A stretch of 64,000 nucleotides of DNA, from contig NZ_JAHUXH010000015.1 in assembly GCF_019219825.1 (NCBI RefSeq), positions 1-64,000 on the forward strand, read 5' to 3'. Made by a program: the position numbers and the translations under genes. Shown piece after piece: positions 1 through 10,369 of the stretch. Each line of letters opens with the position of its first letter. The first letter of the stretch is position 1. A model generated the notes under the pieces. It did not search any database, was not told the DNA's origin, and worked only from the letters and a program-made list of their open reading frames with translations. This stretch comes from Streptomyces sp. TRM70350 (GTDB taxonomy: Bacteria > Actinomycetota > Actinomycetes > Streptomycetales > Streptomycetaceae).

Positions 1-527
1 CGGGACAGCACCGCGTCCACCTCCGGCGTCAACGCCGCCGCGAGGCGGGTGGCGACCGGCAGCGAGTCGTCCCGGAGGGTCCGCGCGGCGGCCAGCACCA
101 CCGTGCGGGCCGCCCGGTCGGGCACGTCGGCGGCGGCCCGCTCGTACAGCCCGGCGCCCTCTTCGAGGACCAGGCCGGTGTCGATGCCCGCGGGCACCTT
201 GATGGTGGCGATGTGCCGCCAGGTGGTGATCGGGTCGCTCCACGCCTCGACGGAGTACGTCCACAGGCCCACGGCGTCCGGCGTGACCTCGGCGCCCCAG
301 CGGTCGGTGCCGGGGGCGAGTTCGCGCATCGGCGTCCAGGGGCCGGGGCGGCCCTGAGGATCCCTCAGCACGACATTGGCGGCGACCGCGTCATGGCCCT
401 CACGGAACACGGTGGCCGTGACCTGGAACGTCTCTCCAGGGACGGCCTTCGCCGGACGCCTGCCGCACTCCACCGCGGGATGGACGTCCCGGACCGGAAT
501 GCGGCCGATGGCCTCAGTCGTACTCAT
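1..527 (-). CDS. glgE: GlgE maltosyltransferase, N-terminal part (runs off the left edge)
   Basis: About 175 N-terminal codons are present; the gene continues beyond base 1. The reading begins MSTTEAIGRIPVRDVHPAVE and continues with the blocks FREGHDAVAANVVLRDPQG, WTPMRELAPGTDRWGAEV and DPITTWRHIATIKVPAG, which I recognise as the N-terminal beta-sandwich and helical region of actinobacterial GlgE. GlgE (alpha-1,4-glucan:maltose-1-phosphate maltosyltransferase) extends alpha-glucans from maltose-1-phosphate in the cytosol. The GH13 catalytic domain is outside the window. The ATG is preceded by GGAGG at 536-540. A debranching-enzyme gene 1.2 kb away supports a glycogen/trehalose metabolism cluster. 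Confidence 0.92.
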   Translation of the reverse strand, partial: MSTTEAIGRIPVRDVHPAVECGRRPAKAVPGETFQVTATVFREGHDAVAANVVLRDPQGRPGPWTPMRELAPGTDRWGAEVTPDAVGLWTYSVEAWSDPITTWRHIATIKVPAGIDTGLVLEEGAGLYERAAADVPDRAARTVVLAAARTLRDDSLPVATRLAAALTPEVDAVLS

Positions 528-596
528 GGGTCTCACCTCCGTCGTACTCAGAGCCGGGCCCCTCGGCCCGGCTCGGGATCCTGCACCAGAAGGGGG

Positions 597-893
597 CTAG
601 CGTCCCGCCCGGGAACGCCGGCCCGACGGGGGTCCCCGCCGGGGGACGCGGCCCGAACGTGGACGGCAGGACTCGTCCCGCAGGTAGGTGGCCAGCGTGG
701 TGCGCAGATAGCGCTCGGCCGCCTCGGCGGCCTCGCGCGCGCAGCGCTTCCCCATCAGCACGCAGAGGGTGTAGCCCGAGTCCTCGAAGCCGGTCCGCAC
801 CGCGCTGTCGGCGGGGGCCGCGAGCATCGCGCGCTCCCAGGCCCGGTACCGCCGCAGCTGCCGGGTGACTTCGGCTCTGGCGGGTAGCAGCAT
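597..893 (-). CDS. DUF5133 domain protein
   Basis: Small protein of 98 residues starting MLLPARAEVTRQLRRYRAWE and containing a helical block (SGYTLCVLMGKRCAREAAEA) typical of the Streptomyces DUF5133 family, whose function is unknown to me. The last 25 residues are Arg/Pro/Gly-rich and look disordered. I chose the internal ATG at 893 because GGAAGG lies about ten bases upstream and family members start with this block. A longer reading from 998 adds an Arg/Pro-rich tail without support. It lies between glgE and the divergent glgX pair and may be co-regulated with them, but nothing shows that directly. Confidence 0.75.
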   Translation of the reverse strand: MLLPARAEVTRQLRRYRAWERAMLAAPADSAVRTGFEDSGYTLCVLMGKRCAREAAEAAERYLRTTLATYLRDESCRPRSGRVPRRGPPSGRRSRAGR

Positions 894-1193
894 GGCGCCG
901 TTCACCTTCCGGGCGCTCGATGGGCACGTTCCCGACGGTCGGGCCGGTGGCCGTGCCGCGAGGGGGCACGGATCCGTTACGGCGATCGAGGCCTTCACTC
1001 ATGGTGCACGTACTGCGACTCAGCGTCTTGTTAGAGCTTCAACCATCTCGGGCGGTTGCCTCGTGTTGCACGAATGGGCTAGCGCCCGCACTGTTGATGT
1101 GACTCAGAAGCGATCGGTATTCACGCTTCGTGTTCGGGGGGTCGGCCCGCTAGGGCGAGGGAGCGAGAGCCTCGCCGGTGAGGAGCCACGACG
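894..1193. promoter_or_regulatory. Divergent intergenic region with leader hairpin
   Basis: About 300 bases with no convincing gene. This is the promoter region for the leftward DUF5133 gene and the rightward ATPase-fold gene. A short hairpin (arms GGCGAGG 1154-1160 and CCTCGCC 1170-1176) sits just upstream of the GAGGAG ribosome site at about 1180-1185 and could modulate translation of the rightward gene. I found no clear -10/-35 pair. Confidence 0.35.
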
Positions 1194-1702
1194 ATGAAGA
1201 CCGCAGTGCCCTGCTACTACCACCTCGATGTGGAAGTCAGCCCGGAACGCGTCGGACAGGTCAGCCGCATCCTCGCGGCCCACCTGAAGTACTGGGACCT
1301 CGAACCGCTCGTCAAGCCCGTCTGCCGCAGCGCCGAGCTGCTGCTGAAGGCCATCGACGAGCACGCGACGGACAAGCACACGTCGATCGAGATGTGGTGG
1401 AACGGCCAGCACCTGATCACCGCCGTCGGGGACAACGACCGGGAACTCCGCCCCGACCAGGACCTGCGGGCGTGCCTGGAGCACATCGCCGCGGTGAGCG
1501 ACGGCTGGGGCTGCTGCGCCACCGACACCGGCAGCAAGGTCATCTGGTTCTCGCAGCGGGCCCGCGCCGGCCAGCGCGTCCCGCTGGTGCCGAAGGCGCC
1601 CGCGCCCAGCCTGCGCGAGGGGCTGCAGGTGCCCCGCGAGATCCCGGTCGCGGCCCTGGCCACCCCGGCGAAACCGGCCGACGGCGCCTTGGAGGACGCG
1701 CG

Positions 1703-1706
<4 letters not shown>
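1194..1706 (+). CDS. ATPase-fold (HATPase_c-like) regulatory protein coupled to glgX
   Basis: 170 residues. A degenerate Bergerat-type ATPase fold can be read: N-box-like ELLLKAIDEHA near residue 50, a G1-like VGDNDREL near 84, and a G2-like segment DGWGCCATDTGSKVIWF near 110. These are the features of anti-sigma-factor-type ATPases in Streptomyces, although the canonical N-box Asn is not obvious. The last 40 residues are Pro/Ala-rich. GAGGAG precedes the ATG. The stop overlaps the GTG of glgX (GTGA, 1703-1706), so the two are translationally coupled. I infer a regulatory or partner role in alpha-glucan metabolism; the biochemical function is unknown. Confidence 0.75.
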
Positions 1707-3856
<2,150 letters not shown>

Positions 3857-3886
3857 CCCGAACGGTGGAATGGGGGAGGCGTGTCC

Positions 3887-4690
3887 TCACCGCTTCCGGC
3901 GCGCCGTCACCGTGAACTGCGCGCCGTCGGGATCCCGCAGCACCGCCTCGTCGGCGTCCAGCCGCAGCACGCTGCCGCCGTGCTGCTCCGCCGCCCGGGC
4001 GCAGGCCGCCACATCGGCGACGGCGAAGTGGATCTGCCAGTGCGGCCGGATGGTCGGGTCGGGCGCAGCCCCCAGGGCGCCGGACTCGATGCGGGCCACC
4101 ACCTCGCCACCGCTGCGCAGGACGACCTCCTCGCCCTCGTAGGTGACCTCGCAGCAGCCGGGGCTCGCCGACGCCCACTCCAGGACCTCGCCGTAGAAGA
4201 TCGCGGCGTCGAACGCGTCCCGGGTGTGCAGCCGGATGAAGGCCGGCGAGGCGCGGCGCCAGGTCTCCCAGTCGGTGACCAGCTCGCCCTCCCAGATGCC
4301 GAAGGTGGCTCCGTCCCGGTCGGCGAGCAGTGCCGCCCGGCCGGGCGGCAGGGCGATCGGCCCGACCGCCGCCGTGCCGCCGCGCTCCTGCGCCCGGCCC
4401 ACCGCCTCGTCCGCGCTGCGCACGGCGAAGTACGGCGTCCAGGCGACGGCCATGTGCCACATGGCGGCGACCGCGGCGATCCCGGCGACCGGCGCGCCGT
4501 TCGCCAGGGCGATCCGGAAGTGGTCGCCGAGCTTGGCCTTCCGCCACTCCCAGCCCAGTACGGCCGTGTAGAACTCCTCGGTGGCCCGCAGATCGCGGCT
4601 GGTGAGGCTCACCCAGCAGGGCGCACCGAAGACGGTGTGTGTGGAGACGACGTCCGTCGTACGGGTCGTGGGTGTCGTGTCACGTTGCAT
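3887..4690 (-). CDS. VOC (glyoxalase-like) protein with two domains
   Basis: 267 residues with two vicinal-oxygen-chelate repeats. The first starts GAPCWVSLTSRDLRATEEFY and the second covers PAFIRLHTRDAFDAAIFYGE to the C-terminal LRDPDGAQFTV. Such proteins resemble glyoxalase or bleomycin-resistance folds and bind a metal or small ligand; the substrate cannot be told from sequence. I chose ATG 4690 (MQRDTTPTTRTTDVVSTHTV) because AGGAC lies upstream and the extension to 4786 is not family-like. It converges with glgX and stands alone. Confidence 0.85.
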   Translation of the reverse strand: MQRDTTPTTRTTDVVSTHTVFGAPCWVSLTSRDLRATEEFYTAVLGWEWRKAKLGDHFRIALANGAPVAGIAAVAAMWHMAVAWTPYFAVRSADEAVGRAQERGGTAAVGPIALPPGRAALLADRDGATFGIWEGELVTDWETWRRASPAFIRLHTRDAFDAAIFYGEVLEWASASPGCCEVTYEGEEVVLRSGGEVVARIESGALGAAPDPTIRPHWQIHFAVADVAACARAAEQHGGSVLRLDADEAVLRDPDGAQFTVTARRKR

Positions 4691-4814
4691 GGCAGTCGTC
4701 CTGGTCTCGTCGACCGGCAGCCACCGGTTCGACACCAGTGTCCAACCGGAACCGGTCATGGCGCCTGCCGAGTACCCCGGTGGCACGCGTCAGTCGCGGT
4801 GGGAGGATGTAAGG

Positions 4815-5147
4815 GTGGCACGAGGACCGCAGGAGCACGCCGGCGACACGGACCGCCTGCGCGCGCTGGAGGACGAGGTCGCCCAGCTCAAGGAGGCCAT
4901 CAGTTCCCATGCCGTGGTCGACCAGGCCATCGGCATGATCGTGGCGCTCGGCAGGGTGACGCCGGACCAGGGGTGGGCGGTGCTGAAGGAGGTCTCCCAG
5001 CACACGAACATCAAGCTCCGCACGATCGCGGAGCTGATTCTGATCTGGGGCCGCGACGGGGAGATGCCCCCGGAGATCCGCGCCGAGCTGGAGGACGCCC
5101 TCGACCGGTACGGTCCGACGCAGATCCCCGGTGCACCTGTGGAGTGA
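4815..5147 (+). CDS. ANTAR-domain RNA-binding regulator
   Basis: 110 residues. A short coiled segment (DRLRALEDEVAQLKEAI) leads into an ANTAR domain: VVDQAIGMIVALGRVTPDQGWAVLKEVSQHTNIKLRTIAELI. The domain is a three-helix module that binds paired RNA hairpins and acts as an antiterminator in many bacteria. No GAF or receiver domain is fused, so input probably comes through a partner. The GTG at 4815 is chosen because GGGAGG (4800-4806) is well placed. The next gene is a convergent sigma factor. Confidence 0.88.
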   Translation: MARGPQEHAGDTDRLRALEDEVAQLKEAISSHAVVDQAIGMIVALGRVTPDQGWAVLKEVSQHTNIKLRTIAELILIWGRDGEMPPEIRAELEDALDRYGPTQIPGAPVE

Positions 5148-5177
5148 CTCCTCCTCGTGGCCGGATGCGGGCGGGCC

Positions 5178-5972
5178 TCAGCGGGCCGCCCCGGAGAGCA
5201 GTTCCTCGCGCAGCCGGGCGAAGCAGGCGCTGAGGAGCCGGGAGACGTGCATCTGCGAGATGCCCAGCTGCTCCGCGATGCAGCTCTGGGTCATGCCCCG
5301 GAAGAAGCGCAGGTAGAGGATGGTCCGCTCGCGCTCCGGCAGGGCCTGCAGGCAGGGGGCCACGGCGACCCGGTCGACGACCACGTCGTAGCGCGGGTCG
5401 AGCCCGCCGATCGCGTCCGCGAGGGCGTAGCCGTCGGTCCCCGGCATCTCCGCCTCCAGGGACAGCGCGGTGAAGCACTCCAGGGCCTCCATCCCGGTGC
5501 GCACCTCGCTCTCGCTGAGCTCCGCGTACTCGGCGATCTCGGCGACGGTGGGGGGCCGGCCGGGTGTCGTCTGCGCGAGTTCCTTCGCGGCGCGCCGCAC
5601 CCGGTTGCGCAGGTCCTGGACGCGGCGCGGGACGTGCAGCGTCCACATGTGGTCACGGAAGTGGCGCTTGATCTCGCCGGTGACCGTCGGTACGGCGTAC
5701 GCCTCGAAGGCGCGGCCGCGTGACGGGTCGTAGTGGTCGACGGCCTTGACCAGGCCGAGGGCGGCCACCTGGTAGAGGTCCTCCAGGGCCTCCCCGCGGC
5801 CCCGGAAGCGCACGGCGATCCGCTCCGCCATGGGCAGCCAGGCCCGCACCAGCTCGTCACGCAGGGCCTTGCGTTGCGGGCCGTCGGGGAGCTGCCGGAG
5901 ACGTTCGAAGTCCGCGGCCGTGTCGGGGGCGTCGTCGTGGGGGTGTTGCTTCGCTCTGCTGGCGGTACGCAT
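5178..5972 (-). CDS. SigB/SigF-type RNA polymerase sigma factor
   Basis: 264 residues. Region 2 contains ALEDLYQVAALGLVKAVDHYDPSRG and PTVTGEIKRHFRD, and continues with VPRRVQDLRN. Region 3 is TVAEIAEYAELSESEVRTG. Region 4 is LPERERTILYLRFFRGMTQS followed by an HTH segment ending QMHVSRLL. This is the SigB/F/G group used in streptomycetes for osmotic and oxidative stress and development. The ATG at 5972 has GGGAGG nine bases upstream. No anti-sigma gene is adjacent, but the ANTAR protein converges on it. A possible SigB-type promoter lies 135 bases upstream, which would fit autoregulation. Confidence 0.92.
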   Translation of the reverse strand: MRTASRAKQHPHDDAPDTAADFERLRQLPDGPQRKALRDELVRAWLPMAERIAVRFRGRGEALEDLYQVAALGLVKAVDHYDPSRGRAFEAYAVPTVTGEIKRHFRDHMWTLHVPRRVQDLRNRVRRAAKELAQTTPGRPPTVAEIAEYAELSESEVRTGMEALECFTALSLEAEMPGTDGYALADAIGGLDPRYDVVVDRVAVAPCLQALPERERTILYLRFFRGMTQSCIAEQLGISQMHVSRLLSACFARLREELLSGAAR

Positions 5973-6106
5973 GATGCGCGCCTCCCTCAGCAGGTGCCGG
6001 GTGGACAGACACCGTGGGTGGCGCGCCCGGACCGCACGCAGGAGCCAGGCGGGTCGGCGTGCCGGGACCCACGGGCGTGCCTCCTGTCCGAAGCACTTGA
6101 ATGTGG

Positions 6107-6132
6107 ATTCCCTGGACAAACACGTACGAAAC
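6107..6132 (-). promoter_or_regulatory. Possible SigB-type promoter of the sigma-factor gene
   Basis: On the minus strand the sequence reads GTTT, 16 bases, GGGAAT. The Streptomyces SigB-type consensus is about GNNT-N14..16-GGGTA(C/T). The fit is near but not exact, and the spacing to the start codon (135 bases) is plausible for a leader. Assigned by eye only. Confidence 0.35.
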
Positions 6133-6142
6133 ACACTTCAGG

Positions 6143-6233
6143 TCAACGGCGGAGATTCCTCGCCGGGTACAGCTCTCTGGCGGCGTCCGAGATGCCGATG
6201 CCGGGGCGGTCGGTGACCAGGCGCAGCAGTTCC
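6143..6233 (-). pseudogene. MarR-type HTH fragment
   Basis: The minus strand reads ELLRLVTDRPGIGISDAARE followed shortly by a TGA at 6143-6145. The phrase resembles the first helices of the winged HTH in MarR regulators that sit beside DrrAB-type ABC exporters. Neither a start nor the rest of the domain is present. It abuts a truncated ABC permease, so the two look like the remains of one regulator-exporter pair. Confidence 0.45.
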
Positions 6234-6240
6234 ACTGTGG

Positions 6241-6705
6241 CATTGCGATCTTCTACGGCATCCAGATCATCTGGGAGTGTGACGCCGATGTCCTCAACAA
6301 GCTGCTCGTCACCCCCACGCCACGCTCCGCCCTGATCACGGGCAAGGCGTTCGCGTCCGGGGTGAAGGCACTGATCCAGGCCGTGGTCGTGATCGTCATC
6401 GCGGCCGCCGTCGTCCTCGGCTCGTCGCGGGCATCGTGCTCAGCCGGGACCGGCTGATGGGCTTCGGTCAGGCGATCACCATGCCGCTGTTCCTCGGCTC
6501 CACCGCCCTCTACCCGCTGTCGGTCATGCCGGGCCGGCTCCAGGCGGTCAGCAAGGTGAACCCGCTCAGCTACCCGGTCGACGCGCTGCGGGGGCTGCTG
6601 CTCGGCACGCCCGCCCATCTCGCGACGGACTTCGCGGTGCCGGCCGTGGCCGCCGCGCTGGGCATCGCGGCCGCTTCCTCACTGCTGGGCCGACTGGCCC
6701 GCTGA
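6241..6705 (+). pseudogene. Decayed ABC-2 (DrrB-like) permease
   Basis: The reading IFYGIQIIWECDADVLNKLL then VTPTPRSALITGKAFASGVK is characteristic of Streptomyces DrrB-type drug-export permeases. The frame is lost near 6425-6432 and resumes in another frame as AGIVLSRDRLMGFGQAITMP through NPLSYPVDALRGLLLG to the stop at 6705. Compared with the family, the N-terminal half is missing and at least two internal membrane segments are deleted. No partner ATPase is present. I consider it non-functional. Confidence 0.75.
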
Positions 6706-6883
6706 TCACGGGCCCGGACGTGATGTGCGGCACGCCCGGAAACCGACCGGTGCGGATTCTCCCTGCGCACGGCTTGATCACCGATCACGTCAGGGAAATC
6801 CCTGGCCACAGCCCATTCCGCTCATTTGACAGTGCGCTCGGCCCACGGATAGGAAGCACCTTCGAGAGGTCGAGAGGTGGAGC
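6706..6883. other. Intergenic, no gene seen
   Basis: The stretch between the permease remnant and the next gene carries no coding sequence I can support. It must hold the promoter of the gene at 6884; I could not assign -10 or -35 elements. Confidence 0.3.
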
Positions 6884-7405
6884 GTGTACGAGCCGAACGT
6901 GGTCGGGGACTGGCAGGAGTACGAGGAGCATGCCGGTCTGCGCGTTCGCGTCCACCGTCTCGAACGGGCCGACCCCCCGCGCGGACGCGACGACGCCGCC
7001 GAGGGGCTGACGTACTTCCGGCTGCGGGTGACCGTCGAGAACCGCGGTGACCGCTGCTTCGGCGTCCACCTGGAGGACGGCCAGATCGACGTACGGATCG
7101 GCCCCGACGGGGAGAGCGCGTTCCTGGACTGGCGCAACTCGCAGTTCATCGAGGGCTACGACGTCTACCCGCTGCGCCGGGCCACCGCCGTGCTGTACGC
7201 GGCCGGACCGGAGGCCGCCCTGGGACAGGTGGACGTCCAGATCCAGCTGCGGGTGGACGACGACTGGACCGACCGCCGACTGTGGGCGGGCGGCATCGGA
7301 CTGCACGAGGCCACCGCCTGCGCCCCCGCCGGAGCCGGCCGGGAGAGCCTGGCCCACCAGGTGAGCAACTTCCTGCGGGACCAGGCCGAGGAGGGCACCG
7401 CCTGA
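6884..7405 (+). CDS. Hypothetical beta-rich protein
   Basis: 173 residues, not recognised. The GTG start follows AGGTGG. The sequence has alternating hydrophobic strands (LTYFRLRVTVENRGDRCFGV, VDVQIQLRVDDDWTDRRLW), suggesting an immunoglobulin-like beta sandwich. No signal peptide, membrane segment or catalytic motif is visible. Codon use matches the neighbours, so it is probably a real gene. It converges with hemC, with eight bases between the two stops. Confidence 0.65.
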   Translation: MYEPNVVGDWQEYEEHAGLRVRVHRLERADPPRGRDDAAEGLTYFRLRVTVENRGDRCFGVHLEDGQIDVRIGPDGESAFLDWRNSQFIEGYDVYPLRRATAVLYAAGPEAALGQVDVQIQLRVDDDWTDRRLWAGGIGLHEATACAPAGAGRESLAHQVSNFLRDQAEEGTA

Positions 7406-7413
7406 CCGGAGGG

Positions 7414-8346
7414 TCAGTGCGGGATGCCGTCGATGATCTCGCGGGCGCCCTGCCGCAGCAGCGCCACGGCGACCGACGTGCCCAGCGTGGCCGGATCGAG
7501 GCGGCCCGCCCACTCGTGGGCGTTGAGACGGATCTTGCCGTCCGGCGTGAACACACAGGCCCGCAGGGACAGTTCGCCGTGGTCCACCCGCGCGAACCCG
7601 GCGATCGGGCTGTTGCAGTGCCCCTGCAGCACATGCAGGAACATCCGCTCCGCCGTCGCCTCCCGATGCGTGTCCGGATCGCCGAGCTCGCTGACGGCGT
7701 CGATGAGGTCGGTGTCGCCCTCGCGGCACTGCAGGGCGAGGATGCCCGCGCCGATGGGCGGCATCATCACCTCGGGGGAGAGGACCTCGCTGATCACGTC
7801 CCGGCGGCCGATGCGCTCCAGACCGGAGACGGCCAGCAGCAGCGCGTCCGCCTCACCGGCGGCGAGCTTCGCCAGTCGGCGATTGGCGTTCCCGCGGAAC
7901 GGCACGCACTCCAGATGCGGGTGGGTGGCGGCCAGCTGGGCGACCCGGCGCACCGAGGAGGTGCCGATCCTGGTACCGGCCGGAAGGGCGTCCAGGGTGA
8001 GCCCGCCCGGATGCACCAGGGCGTCGCGGATGTCGTCCCGCTTCAGGAACGCGGCGAACACCGTGCCCGCCGGAAGCGGCCGGTCGGCGGGCACGTCCTT
8101 GACGCAGTGCACCGCGAGATCGGCCGCACCGGCCAGCAGCGCCGCGTCGACCTCCTTGGTGAACGCGCCCTTGCCCTCGACCTCGGCGAGATCGCCCAGC
8201 CACTTGTCACCGGTGGTCTTCACCGGCACGACCTCGGTTCTCACCCCGGGGAAGCGGGCGTCCAACTCTGTCTGCACCCGCGCCACTTGGGCGAGCGCCA
8301 TGGGGGAGTCACGGGAGACGATGCGGATCAGTTCGGGGACCGGCAT
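7414..8346 (-). CDS. hemC: Porphobilinogen deaminase (stand-alone hemC)
   Basis: 310 residues, normal for the family. The enzyme (hydroxymethylbilane synthase) polymerises four porphobilinogens in tetrapyrrole synthesis in the cytosol. Seen: IRIVSRDSPMALAQVARVQ at the N-terminus, VPVKTTGDKW, a catalytic-Asp region FLKRDDIRDALV, the arginine-rich TRIGTSSVRRVAQL, and LQGHCNSPIAG with the Cys that carries the dipyrromethane cofactor. No other hem gene is nearby, so this is probably an extra copy beside the main hem cluster or a relocated one; which cannot be decided from the window. Confidence 0.93.
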   Translation of the reverse strand: MPVPELIRIVSRDSPMALAQVARVQTELDARFPGVRTEVVPVKTTGDKWLGDLAEVEGKGAFTKEVDAALLAGAADLAVHCVKDVPADRPLPAGTVFAAFLKRDDIRDALVHPGGLTLDALPAGTRIGTSSVRRVAQLAATHPHLECVPFRGNANRRLAKLAAGEADALLLAVSGLERIGRRDVISEVLSPEVMMPPIGAGILALQCREGDTDLIDAVSELGDPDTHREATAERMFLHVLQGHCNSPIAGFARVDHGELSLRACVFTPDGKIRLNAHEWAGRLDPATLGTSVAVALLRQGAREIIDGIPH

Positions 8347-8390
8347 GCGGACACGATAGACCGCCCCCGGCCCCCGCCGCTCAAGCGCGG

Positions 8391-9167
8391 TCAGGCGTTC
8401 GGGTCGAACGCGATGCCCGACGGCTTGGCCGAGGCCAGGTGGGAGGTGAAGCTGCCGTCCTTCAGACCGAAGTTGGCGCTGCCGAAGTTGTACGACGTCA
8501 GCTTGTCCCGCACGCCCGCCGGATAGCCGTTCCAGCCGACCAGCGGCGGGTACTGCCACGCTCCCCTGTGGTTCTCCGGCGGCTCGTCGTTGGCGTTCGC
8601 CGCACGGAAGCAGTGCGTGCTGATGCCGTCCTTGTGGTACACGATCTTCGCGTGGGTGCCGTCGAAGCGGATCGCCGAGGCGTTGTGCACCGTGAACGAC
8701 CCGTGGTTCGAGGTCGAGACGTACTTGACCTGGCTGCTCTGCACCCACACCACGACGTGCTCCCAGTCGTGGCGGTGCCCGCCGATGCTGCTGCCCGGCA
8801 GGGCCTGGTCCTTCTCGAAGTACAGGCCGTACATGAAGGCGCACCAGCCGTTGTTGCACTTGTAGCGCGAGTAGCTGTTGGTGTTGTCCAGGTCCGAGGC
8901 GTCCCGGCAGCTGCCGTTGAGCGCCCCGGTCGGCTTGAGGCCGCCGTTGACGGTGCCGTCGGCGCTGATGGCGGGCGTCGAGTAGCAGCCGTCCGTGTCG
9001 TAGTCGAAGGCCGGCTGGTACGTCCGCTCCAGGCTGTCGGCGTTGGCGGGCAGTGCGGGCGGCGGGGCGGCGAAGGCGGTGGCGGGGAAGGCGACGACGA
9101 GCGCGACGGCTCCACCGAGGACGGTGAGCGATCTCCTGCGGTGCAGGGCGGACTTCTGCGACGACAC
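8391..9167 (-). CDS. Secreted NPP1-type (Nep1-like) protein
   Basis: 258 residues. An Arg-rich start and hydrophobic core (SLTVLGGAVALVVAFPATAF) ending AFAA form a Sec-type signal peptide of about 33 residues. The mature part contains GHRHDWEHVVVWVQSSQ, the signature heptapeptide GHRHDWE of necrosis- and ethylene-inducing-like proteins, and two Cys near SCRDASDLDN and YKCNNGWC. NLPs from plant pathogens bind sphingolipids and disrupt membranes; many bacterial members have unknown roles. The GTG at 9167 has GAGGAGG upstream. Confidence 0.88.
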   Translation of the reverse strand: MSSQKSALHRRRSLTVLGGAVALVVAFPATAFAAPPPALPANADSLERTYQPAFDYDTDGCYSTPAISADGTVNGGLKPTGALNGSCRDASDLDNTNSYSRYKCNNGWCAFMYGLYFEKDQALPGSSIGGHRHDWEHVVVWVQSSQVKYVSTSNHGSFTVHNASAIRFDGTHAKIVYHKDGISTHCFRAANANDEPPENHRGAWQYPPLVGWNGYPAGVRDKLTSYNFGSANFGLKDGSFTSHLASAKPSGIAFDPNA

Positions 9168-9312
9168 TGCGTCCTCCTCATGGTTCCGGGACACAGCCCA
9201 ACGGCCGTGGGGGAAAGGGAAGTTCAGCTTCCCCGGGATTCCCGTCCGGGCCAAGAGGTCACAGGCGTCCCGTTGGTGAAGGACAGCCCAATACTTGTCC
9301 GCTGATACGCCG

Positions 9313-10296
9313 TCAGGCGAGGTGGTCCGGCAGGTCGGCCGTGGACTCCTCGGGCGGGAGGTCGGGCCGCAGCCGCAGCCAGGACGGCTGACGCAGCAGC
9401 CCCGCCCTGGTGCGGGTGCTGTAGCGGACCTCGCCGACCAGCCGGGGCAGCACCCAGCGCGCGCCCGGCGCCGACGGCACCGGATCGAAGGGGCAGACGT
9501 CACTCGCGTGCTCCCGCAGCAGCGCCGCGAGTTCCGTGCGCTCCGTCTCGCTCCAGCCGGTGCCGACGCTACCGACGTACCGCAGCCGCCCGGCCGCGTC
9601 GCGCTGGCCGACCAGCACCGCGCCGGGCAGGCCGGTCAGCCGGCCCTTGCCGGGCTGCCAGCCGCCCACGACGACGTCCTCGCCGCGCATGTTGCGGATC
9701 TTGATCCAGGCGCGGGAGCGCACACCCGGCTCGTACACCGAGTCCAGCCGCTTGCAGACCAGGCCCTCCAGACCGTGGTCGAGGGTGGCCTGCAGGGCCT
9801 GGGCGCCGTGGCCCACCAGCGCGCCCGGCGTGGACCAGAACGGCCCGGCGAGGCCCAGCTCCTCCAACTGGGCGCGCCGACGGGCGTAGGACTGCCCGAT
9901 CAGGGAGCGCCCCGCCAGGTGCATCACGTCGAACAGCACCAGGTGCACCGGCACCCGGGCCGCCCGCCGCGCCGCCCGCACCGGCGCGTGGGCGAGGCCC
10001 ATCCGCGACTGGAGCAACTGGAAGTGGGCGCGTCCCTGTTCGTCCAGGGCCAGCACCTCCCCGTCCAGCACCGCGGGCGTGCCGCCGAGGGCGCCGCCGA
10101 GGGGCCGCAGTTCGGGGTAGGCGGCGGTGATCTCCTCACCGGACCTGGCGCGCAGCACCAGGCCGCCGTCGCCGGGGAGATACACCACCGCACGCTGGCC
10201 GTCCTGCTTGGTCTCGTACGCCCACCGCGCGTCCTGGGCGGCGGGCGGCAGGGTGCCGGGCGTGGCGAGCATGGGGGCGATCAGCGGCAGGGTCAC
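9313..10296 (-). CDS. ATP-dependent DNA ligase (LigD ligase-module type)
   Basis: 327 residues comprising adenylation and OB-fold domains only. Motif I is ETKQDGQRA (residues about 28-36), with Lys as the AMP acceptor. Motif III-like LVLFDVMHLAGR, motif IV GLEGLVCKRLDS and motif V AWIKIRN follow. The C-terminal part GEDVVVGGWQPGKGRLTGLP is typical of LigD-like and LigC-like bacterial ligases used in end joining. The start is GTG 10296. A separate LigD-type phosphoesterase lies at 13213-13818, so two modules of the usual fused enzyme are encoded as separate proteins. Confidence 0.9.
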   Translation of the reverse strand: MTLPLIAPMLATPGTLPPAAQDARWAYETKQDGQRAVVYLPGDGGLVLRARSGEEITAAYPELRPLGGALGGTPAVLDGEVLALDEQGRAHFQLLQSRMGLAHAPVRAARRAARVPVHLVLFDVMHLAGRSLIGQSYARRRAQLEELGLAGPFWSTPGALVGHGAQALQATLDHGLEGLVCKRLDSVYEPGVRSRAWIKIRNMRGEDVVVGGWQPGKGRLTGLPGAVLVGQRDAAGRLRYVGSVGTGWSETERTELAALLREHASDVCPFDPVPSAPGARWVLPRLVGEVRYSTRTRAGLLRQPSWLRLRPDLPPEESTADLPDHLA

Positions 10297-10369
10297 GGCT
10301 TGAGGTGTCGACGGGGCGGGGCGGCGCCACGCTCCCCGCCCGCAGGTTTCCCCTGAACGGCGGGTGAGG

